From the NCBI GenBank assembly GCA_002418895.1, contig DIFA01000023.1, forward strand, positions 27,922 to 39,398: DNA of 11,477 bases. Direction: 5' to 3'. The translations under genes and the position numbers were made by a program. Source of the stretch: Dehalococcoidia bacterium UBA5760. Lineage in GTDB: Bacteria; Chloroflexota; Dehalococcoidia; Dehalococcoidales; UBA5760. The notes beneath the pieces are model-generated. The model was not told the origin of the DNA. It was given only the letters and a program-made list of their open reading frames with translations, and ran no database searches. How positions within the stretch are numbered: position 1 is the first letter of the stretch; each line of letters opens with the position of its first letter. Positions 6,688-11,477 of the stretch are shown here, in pieces.

Positions 6688-7502
6688 AAGTTAACCTTAG
6701 CTTTGCAGAACACAGTAAGGTACCAATACTGGAAGTAAAGAACGTATCAATGACCTTTGGTATCCTGAATGTTCTCAATAATGTTAACTTCTCTGTTCCG
6801 GAAGGAAATATTCTGGTTATGATCGGTCCAAACGGAGCGGGAAAGTCAACCATGCTTAAATTGATCAGCGGTCTTATCCCTCTTCAAAAAGGTAATATAA
6901 TATTCCGGCGTAAGAGACTGAATGGAATGGCTCCAAACCGAATCGCTTTACTAGGTATCACCCAGCTTTTTCAAGATATACGGATCTTCTCAAACATGTC
7001 TGTCATCGAGAATGTGATGGTAGGGAGCCATTTTAATGCTGAGGCTAATCTGCTGAGTTCAGGCCTGAGATTACCACGAGCTAGAATTGATGAGCATAGA
7101 CTCTTTGAAACAGCAAGAAGACATTTGTCTCTGGTGGGATTGGAACAAAAAGCTAATATTAATCCAACTAGTCTCTCTTGGGGACATCAAAAGCTCGTTG
7201 GAATAGCTCGTGCCCTTGCCACAGGTTCGCAGTTATTGCTTCTCGATGAACCCTATAGCGGGCTATCAGGTTTGGAAGTAGATAACCTCAATGAGTTGAT
7301 TCTTAAACTCAAGAATCAAGGGATAACCAGCTTGATTGTTGAACATCTAACGGACATATTGATGGGTATTGCCGATCAGGTAATCGTACTAGACCATGGA
7401 GAAAAGATCGCCGAGGGTACTCCGGCTGAAGTACAGAATAACAAGCGGGTAATAGACGCTTACCTGGGGAGTGGACAGCCAGCAAAAGAGGAAAGGCAGT
7501 GA
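6684..7502 (+). CDS. HAAT-family ABC ATPase, LivG-like, catalytically complete
   Basis: A 272-residue cytoplasmic ATPase that powers the permease pair. ATG 6684 overlaps the end of the livM-like gene by four bases. All core motifs are visible: Walker A GPNGAGKST (residues 48-56), Q-loop Gln97 in ITQLFQDIRIF, Walker B LLLLDEP with Asp188 and catalytic Glu189, and H-loop His221 in IVEHLTD. The signature reads LSWGHQ (164-169), where LivG proteins usually have LSYGxQ or LPYGxQ. The D-loop region is SGLSGLE rather than the common AGMNP-type sequence. An N-terminal extension of about 12 residues precedes the fold and a charged tail ends it. It overlaps the next start by four bases (GTGA). In the heterodimer its signature motif serves the partner's nucleotide site, and the partner's intact LSGGEQ serves its own. 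Confidence 0.9.
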   Translation: MKVNLSFAEHSKVPILEVKNVSMTFGILNVLNNVNFSVPEGNILVMIGPNGAGKSTMLKLISGLIPLQKGNIIFRRKRLNGMAPNRIALLGITQLFQDIRIFSNMSVIENVMVGSHFNAEANLLSSGLRLPRARIDEHRLFETARRHLSLVGLEQKANINPTSLSWGHQKLVGIARALATGSQLLLLDEPYSGLSGLEVDNLNELILKLKNQGITSLIVEHLTDILMGIADQVIVLDHGEKIAEGTPAEVQNNKRVIDAYLGSGQPAKEERQ

Positions 7503-8218
7503 GTGAAGTTATACTCAAGATGGATAATGTCCATGCCAATTACGGATTAGTGCCGGCATTAAGAGGGGTATCCCTTCACCTAAATAAAGGGGAAGCTGTA
7601 GTCTTAATCGGAAACCATGGTTGTGGTAAAACTGCCGTACTTAAGGCAATTTGCGGCTTACTTCCTGTTGTCGGTGGCAAGGTGCTTTTCGAAAAATCAT
7701 TTATTCATAGACTCCCCCCAGAAAAGGTGGTGTCGCGGGGTATATCTTATATTGATGAAATGAAGCTGCTCTTTTCCTCTATGAGTGTGATTGATAACCT
7801 GATCTTGGGATCTTATCACCTCAGTAGAAAGGAGAGAAGAGAAAGAATAGAGCAAGATATTCAGATTGTCTACAAGCTTTTTCCTGTCCTTAAAGAGAGG
7901 AGGAAACAATATGCGGGATCTCTTTCCGGCGGAGAGCAACAAATGTTAGCTATTGGTCGGGCATTGATGGCTAGCCCGAAGTTACTCCTTCTAGACTGCC
8001 CAACATTAGGTTTAGCTCCAAAGTTGGTAGAGAAGGTGGTGAGCGTAATCGCTGAGCTAAAAGACCGCGGGGTTACCATTCTCCTCGTTGATCAAAAACT
8101 ACAGCAGGTTATTAATATCGTTAACCGTGGATATATTATGATGGAGGGGAGGGTTATCCTGGAGGGCTCTCCTGAAGAATTGCTTTTAATAGAAGAGGGG
8201 CATTGTCAAACATGGTGA
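7499..8218 (+). CDS. HAAT-family ABC ATPase, LivF-like, catalytic Glu replaced by Cys
   Basis: A 239-residue ATPase partner of the LivG-like protein. Start is GTG 7499 with GAGGAAAGG upstream. Walker A is GNHGCGKT (residues 38-45): the P-loop pattern and Lys44 are kept, but family members usually read GANGAGKT. Signature LSGGEQ (142-147) is canonical. Walker B reads LLLLDCPTLGLAPKL: Asp166 is present, but the following catalytic Glu is Cys167 (codon TGC at 7997-7999). The region usually reading PEGR reads IDEMKLLF, and the switch segment is VDQK instead of VEQN. LivF proteins already lack the H-loop His, having Gln. The result is a probable ATP-binding but poorly hydrolysing site. The protein is otherwise full length with a long open frame, so this looks like specialisation rather than decay. 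It is the last gene of the operon; no clear terminator follows. Confidence 0.88.
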   Translation: MSEVILKMDNVHANYGLVPALRGVSLHLNKGEAVVLIGNHGCGKTAVLKAICGLLPVVGGKVLFEKSFIHRLPPEKVVSRGISYIDEMKLLFSSMSVIDNLILGSYHLSRKERRERIEQDIQIVYKLFPVLKERRKQYAGSLSGGEQQMLAIGRALMASPKLLLLDCPTLGLAPKLVEKVVSVIAELKDRGVTILLVDQKLQQVINIVNRGYIMMEGRVILEGSPEELLLIEEGHCQTW

Positions 8219-8371
8219 GCCTTGGGGAAAAGTCCACGAAATCCTGTCTGAAAAGGGCTGATACCTAATTCCCGGCCACCGTTCTTTTCGAACCCAAACC
8301 CGCTCTTTATGACCACACTTTTCGCTAGATTGTTACCTTAGTTAATATGAAAAGGAAATGCAGCACCTCAT
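8219..8371. other. Convergent gap between the ABC operon and the radical SAM gene
   Basis: The two transcription units meet tail to tail here. The only symmetric element is a weak GTTC-TTTTC-GAAC (8281-8293). No T-run hairpin is visible on either strand, so termination is either rho-dependent or not recognisable by eye. Confidence 0.5.
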
Positions 8372-9928
8372 TTACCGGTTAATAATACCTGCCGCTTCGG
8401 GCCCAGGGCTAACGTCATTTTTTCTCTGCCTAACAAGAATAGGTTTCCGTTCTTCGTGAGACATTAGGGTAGCATAAGGGCCCAATAAATGCTCATACTG
8501 GCGGTGATAAAATTCCGGTAAAACATCAGTCTCATGCTCATGAAAAGCCCTGAACTGTGGATCAGTCTTCAATAAATTTAATATCTGGCATAATCTCCCA
8601 ATCATTGACCTGTTACGCAGAGCTTTTGCTAAGTTGTATCCGGCCAGGAATGGGGAGGAAGTGTTCTTGAATCTTTTTAGCTCCATGTTTACGGAGGAGA
8701 CATAAGAAATGATCTCAATGAGTTTCTCATAAAAGGTCGCTGCGCTGTAATTCTTTAACATAAATACCAGATACGGCATGTAATAAAAAGTAAACGGCAT
8801 AGATGTCAGAAGACGGTCTTCACCTAAATATTTTTCAAAGAGCGGGGTATTGCCAAAGGGAACCGGAATATTAAAATTCGGCATGACGAAGGGAACACGG
8901 GAGGCAAATTCCTTGGTTAGCTCTATCGGTTCATCTCCTGCATCCACATCCAGACCGAAGATGAAATTCGCTTGAATTCCGGTTACATAAGGGCGTATGA
9001 CATTTAGTTGTTCGATTACTTTGTTCAGTTTTTCCCTGGGGACCGTTACTGACCCTGCCCCAACCTTGTTTGAATATGACGTCCAGCATTCGACACCGGG
9101 AATAATATAAAAGTTCCCCATATTTTTTATCCGCTCCAATCTGGAGACCCGCAGGGTGGATAGCGAAGGCTCCATTATATATCTATAACGTCTGCGATTT
9201 GTAACCTTTTCCATTACGTCGAAGACCTGCTCAAATTTCACGGCAAAGTTGGGGTCATGCAGACTGATTATTACCCTTGGGAAATGTTGAAAGATATAGC
9301 GCATATCCGCTTCCAATTGGTCTAAAGGTAAAAGTACGTAGGGATTATTCCAATCAATACAGAAGTCACAAGAATTAGGACAGCCAATGCTGGTTATCAA
9401 CGGGGTTGAAGTGAAAGCAAAAGGCTTACCTCTTAGGAAAGTGGAGGCGCGGATTTCCGGTATCCGTTCCTCGACACCGGGGACGCTTTGTAGTATACGT
9501 CCGCTGGTGAGAATTTGGCCCCGGGGTTTATCCTTTAAAATCTCGGTTATTAGAGCTTTATCACAATCGCCTACAACGATATCAAAGAAACGCAGACAAT
9601 CTTCGGGAAATTGTTTAGCATGAGGACCGCCTATGACCGTAAGTGTATTTTTCTTGCGATACAGCTTAGCCAGCACATAGGCCCAGGCACTAGCCTGAGT
9701 ATAGGTTGAGATAAACACAACATCCAGATCGCCTGGAAGTAGTTTTTCAGGATACTGATTGCCAAAATAGGTGGCATAAAAGACTTGGTGTCCCAGGTTG
9801 CGGCACCACACACTTACCGCCTGAGGCATAATACTGGCGTATTGCTTGGTAACCAGATAGCTATAGGCCATATGGTCCCACCTTCTGGTGGCTCCGGCAC
9901 TCATCAGCTCAAGGATTCCTATTCTCAT
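8372..9928 (-). CDS. B12-binding-domain radical SAM protein
   Basis: A 518-residue protein of the cobalamin-dependent radical SAM superfamily. Such enzymes use a [4Fe-4S] cluster and S-adenosylmethionine, commonly for methylation, ring formation or other rearrangements at unactivated carbons. The N-terminal part (about residues 1-130) is the Rossmann-like B12-binding domain: AVSVWCRNLGHQVFYATYFG, LDVVFISTYT, then TVIGGPHAKQFPED, a diagnostic run of this class. The cluster motif is CPNSCDFC with Cys183, Cys187 and Cys190. ISLHDPNFAV (221-230) is the usual 'DDNF' position, here DPNF. IMEPSLSTL and IIPGVECWTS continue the barrel. A C-terminal region of about 150 residues, rich in aromatic and basic residues, matches nothing I know. 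Start at ATG 9928 gives the typical MRIGILEL opening strand, though the ribosome site (GTAGGAT) is weak. It stands alone, convergent with the transporter operon, so its substrate cannot be inferred. Confidence 0.88.
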   Translation of the reverse strand: MRIGILELMSAGATRRWDHMAYSYLVTKQYASIMPQAVSVWCRNLGHQVFYATYFGNQYPEKLLPGDLDVVFISTYTQASAWAYVLAKLYRKKNTLTVIGGPHAKQFPEDCLRFFDIVVGDCDKALITEILKDKPRGQILTSGRILQSVPGVEERIPEIRASTFLRGKPFAFTSTPLITSIGCPNSCDFCIDWNNPYVLLPLDQLEADMRYIFQHFPRVIISLHDPNFAVKFEQVFDVMEKVTNRRRYRYIMEPSLSTLRVSRLERIKNMGNFYIIPGVECWTSYSNKVGAGSVTVPREKLNKVIEQLNVIRPYVTGIQANFIFGLDVDAGDEPIELTKEFASRVPFVMPNFNIPVPFGNTPLFEKYLGEDRLLTSMPFTFYYMPYLVFMLKNYSAATFYEKLIEIISYVSSVNMELKRFKNTSSPFLAGYNLAKALRNRSMIGRLCQILNLLKTDPQFRAFHEHETDVLPEFYHRQYEHLLGPYATLMSHEERKPILVRQRKNDVSPGPEAAGIINR

Positions 9929-10205
9929 ATCCTACTTCCCGTTTTAGTCGGAGGGCTGAGGCTATTGTCGAAACCACTATTGCCCCGGTACATGGCCCTG
10001 GTATTCCAACCAAGATTGCTAGTCAAAAATACCCCCACCTTCCGAGATATCCCTTGAATTTAGCTCGGCTCTTATTTGAGGTTACGGGTCAGTTCAAATG
10101 GTAAGGATTTAATAATCCCAGCCACTGGCGACAGGAATAGAAACATTACGCCGGACCAAGACTCAGTCAGCTAGCATCCTATACCCACAACGCCAGATTC
10201 AGGCC

Positions 10206-10225
10206 CATATGTATGGATACATGTG
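10206..10225. promoter_or_regulatory. Inverted repeat, possible operator
   Basis: CATATGTAT-GG-ATACATGTG forms a nine-pair dyad with one G-T and a two-base centre. The short centre favours a protein-binding site over an RNA hairpin. It lies between two divergent genes, about 280 bases from the radical SAM start and 200 from the DUF4242-type start. Confidence 0.3.
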
Positions 10226-10361
10226 TTCTAATTAAGCTAGCCATCCTTTTTAAGAATACAATGGTTTCATGGGTAGTTCAACTTCCTGTATAGTATTAGA
10301 GCTGAACAAAATGAGTTAATGTTGAATGCTACGCTGTCCCCCTGAGAAGACTTCTAACAGT

Positions 10362-10390
10362 TTGACAAGTTCTAAAAGCAAGACTAGACT
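10362..10390 (+). promoter_or_regulatory. Promoter for the DUF4242-type gene
   Basis: A perfect TTGACA (10362-10367), 17 bases, then TAGACT (10385-10390, four of six). Ten bases further on lies a perfect TATAAT (10395-10400) whose own -35 position is poor, so two overlapping start points are possible. Either would give a short leader before the ribosome site AAAGGGG (10415-10421) and the ATG at 10428. Confidence 0.5.
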
Positions 10391-10427
10391 CAGTTATAAT
10401 CTGCGAGTTATTGTAAAGGGGTGTAGA

Positions 10428-10691
10428 ATGGCTAGATTTATTGTCGTACATAGTATGCCTTACAATGAAGAGCAAATCATAGCAACCGCTAAAAATATGC
10501 CCGGCCAACTCCCCCCAGGTGTTTCTTGGAACCTGGCTTACTGCGCTTTTGATGACAGCAGATTCTTCTGTGAATGGGAAGCACCTAGCAAAGATGTCAT
10601 AGAGCAGGTATTCAAGTCAACCCAAGTACCTTACGATGCCGTTTACCCTGTCCGGCTTCTCGATGCTAACAAAGTAGAATTCAGGGGCTAG
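10428..10691 (+). CDS. DUF4242-like small alpha/beta protein
   Basis: An 87-residue protein. The frame extends upstream to 10326, but AAAGGGG at 10415-10421 and the family's opening strand point to ATG 10428 (MARFIVVHSMP). The layout fits the DUF4242 family of ferredoxin-like folds, one member of which has been described as a nickel-binding protein: a first strand RFIVVHS, a helix around EEQIIATAKNM, GVSWNLAYCAFDDSRFFCEWEAPS with the family's F-C-x-x-x-AP ending, a helix SKDVIEQVFKS, and a final strand YPVRLLDA. Two cysteines lie in the central strands and one His near the N-terminus. Whether they bind metal is unknown. The family's biochemical role is not established. The next gene starts 59 bases on, same strand, perhaps co-transcribed. 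Confidence 0.75.
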   Translation: MARFIVVHSMPYNEEQIIATAKNMPGQLPPGVSWNLAYCAFDDSRFFCEWEAPSKDVIEQVFKSTQVPYDAVYPVRLLDANKVEFRG

Positions 10692-10750
10692 TAAACTACA
10701 CTTTCGTTAGATTCCTGTTGCAGAATTATCTTAAACACCTGAAGGGGAGT

Positions 10751-11371
10751 ATGGAAAAGCCACCTGAAACATCTCTCAGGGTGTGGGCGATGCTGCCGCT
10801 TACTCTTATCTTCGGGGCAGTAATTTTCCGTATGAGCTGGAACATCCCCGCCGACATTACGCCAGGCCAGGTCTTTTGGTGGCTAGCTATTTGTGCCACC
10901 GCCACCGGATATTTTTTCATCCTCCGTTTCCTGTCCCAACCCGTCTCAGTGGAGAGGCTTAAGGTCCCCTGGATAAGGGCAGGTACTATTAGCGGCACCA
11001 CCATCGGGCTAGTTGCTGCCACAGTCTATTTGTACCACCAGATTCCCGTATCCATAGCCGTTATCAGCAAGGTAATCCTGGGGTTGGCTATTGCCGTAAA
11101 CGCCAGCGGGTATTGCCTTCTTGTCTTTCTGATTAAGCCTAGCCTTATCTCCCGCCTTAAGACCCGGCCGGTACGAGTGGGGATCAGTGCCATAATAACC
11201 GCCGGGCTCACCTGCCTTACCATTCATACCATCCGTTTTCTTGCCCCGCCTGAAGCGGTCTATATCCAGAGTAAGGTAATGGCAATACTGCTCCTCGCAG
11301 CACTTATCGCGGTCTACCCCTTGATACTTAAATATATCTGGTATGTGTGGCGAAGGAACGAAAGAGGTTGA
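10751..11371 (+). CDS. Six-segment membrane protein with three repeated two-helix units
   Basis: A 206-residue hydrophobic protein of unknown function. ATG 10751 follows AAGGGGAG closely. The frame opens at TTG 10718, but that codon has no ribosome site and adds a hydrophilic stub. Six helices are visible, in three similar units. Unit one runs from RVWAML through ATATGYFFILRFL to RLKVPW. Unit two runs from IRAGTI through VNASGYCLLVFL to RLKTRP. Unit three runs from VRVGIS through AALIAVYPLILKYI to the charged end WRRNERG. Units one and two share A-x-GY-x-x-[IL]-x-FL-x-x-P, then RLK-x-x-[WP]. Unit three shares SKV with unit two. Basic residues cluster at each unit boundary, suggesting these ends face the cytoplasm. 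No enzyme or transporter motif is apparent. It sits 59 bases after the DUF4242-type gene and is followed by a hairpin. Confidence 0.75.
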   Translation: MEKPPETSLRVWAMLPLTLIFGAVIFRMSWNIPADITPGQVFWWLAICATATGYFFILRFLSQPVSVERLKVPWIRAGTISGTTIGLVAATVYLYHQIPVSIAVISKVILGLAIAVNASGYCLLVFLIKPSLISRLKTRPVRVGISAIITAGLTCLTIHTIRFLAPPEAVYIQSKVMAILLLAALIAVYPLILKYIWYVWRRNERG

Positions 11372-11377
11372 CTGAAC

Positions 11378-11403
11378 AAGCCCTACGGGTGCGCCTAGGG
11401 CTT
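11378..11403 (+). terminator. Hairpin after the six-segment membrane protein
   Basis: AAGCCCTA (11378-11385) and TAGGGCTT (11396-11403) form a perfect 8-bp stem around a 10-base loop, seven bases after the stop codon. What follows is ATTATAGG, not a T-run. This is therefore an imperfect rho-independent terminator or a transcript-end stabilising hairpin. Confidence 0.45.
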
Positions 11404-11477
11404 ATTATAGGATCCTTTGGTCCTTACGGCATGTGAGACGCAGTTAACATTCCCGAGGACTGTTGGAAAAGGCCATT
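11404..11477. other. Window end, no feature seen
   Basis: The remaining 74 bases contain no gene start, tRNA or repeat that I can support. Confidence 0.5.

Larger units (their letters stand above)
9929..10427. other. Long intergenic region between divergent genes
   Basis: The radical SAM gene and the DUF4242-type gene diverge from this 499-base stretch. It holds a 20-base dyad (10206-10225) and a promoter (10362-10390), both listed separately. A plus-strand frame at 9949-10104 reads like the tail of a protein but cannot be assigned. The open frame continuing left from 10428 to 10326 has no ribosome site and a composition unlike the gene proper, so I treat it as non-coding. No promoter for the radical SAM gene stands out: TTGACT occurs on the minus strand, but without a good -10. 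Confidence 0.5.

Noticed and set aside
9785..10057. Plus-strand 90-codon frame across the start of the radical SAM gene
   Set aside because: It is largely antisense to a strongly supported gene, lacks a ribosome site and shows no family features.
10326..10427. N-terminal extension of the DUF4242-type protein
   Set aside because: The ribosome site and the conserved opening strand place the start at 10428, and the extension spans the promoter.

Overview
The window looks like a piece of an anaerobic bacterial chromosome, most likely from the Chloroflexota (Dehalococcoidia-like). This is an inference. It rests on a tail of a large serine recombinase in a style common there, a lipoprotein start resembling the serpins of that group, encoded CCA ends on the tRNAs, and a high-affinity amino-acid-type (HAAT) ABC transporter beside a B12-binding radical SAM protein. 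No marker gene settles the taxonomy.

Left part (1-1353). The window opens inside the 3' end of a tRNA, probably tRNA-Pro. Two small paralogous three-segment membrane proteins follow in tandem (239-586 and 668-1096), then a complete tRNA-Leu(UAG) at 1269-1353. This part is visibly more GC-rich than what follows.

Scar region (1308-2182, minus strand). The C-terminal half of a large serine recombinase reads into the tRNA-Leu gene from the opposite strand, so its last 14 residues are antisense tRNA. Upstream it joins, out of frame, the first ~45 codons of an unrelated secreted lipoprotein, probably a serpin. I read this as the decayed end of an element integrated at tRNA-Leu, followed by a deletion that fused two broken genes.

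Central part (2183-8218, plus strand). A good sigma-70-type promoter precedes a SagB-type nitroreductase (2372-3130). A 431-base AT-rich gap with several short dyads leads into a five-gene operon: lipoprotein substrate-binding protein, LivH-like and LivM-like permeases, and LivG-like and LivF-like ATPases. Its genes lie 32 or 1 bases apart or overlap by 4. The set is complete for a HAAT importer, but the substrate cannot be read from sequence. The two ATPases are unequal. LivG keeps all catalytic residues, whereas LivF has Cys in place of the Walker B catalytic Glu, so the pair probably has one working and one degenerate ATP site.

Right part (8219-11477). A B12-binding radical SAM protein lies on the minus strand, convergent with the operon. 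After a long gap come, on the plus strand, a DUF4242-type small protein and a six-segment membrane protein built from three repeated two-helix units, closed by an 8-bp hairpin. I see no CRISPR array, intact transposase, toxin-antitoxin pair or phage structural gene. The most unusual features are the LivF active-site change and the tRNA-Leu scar.
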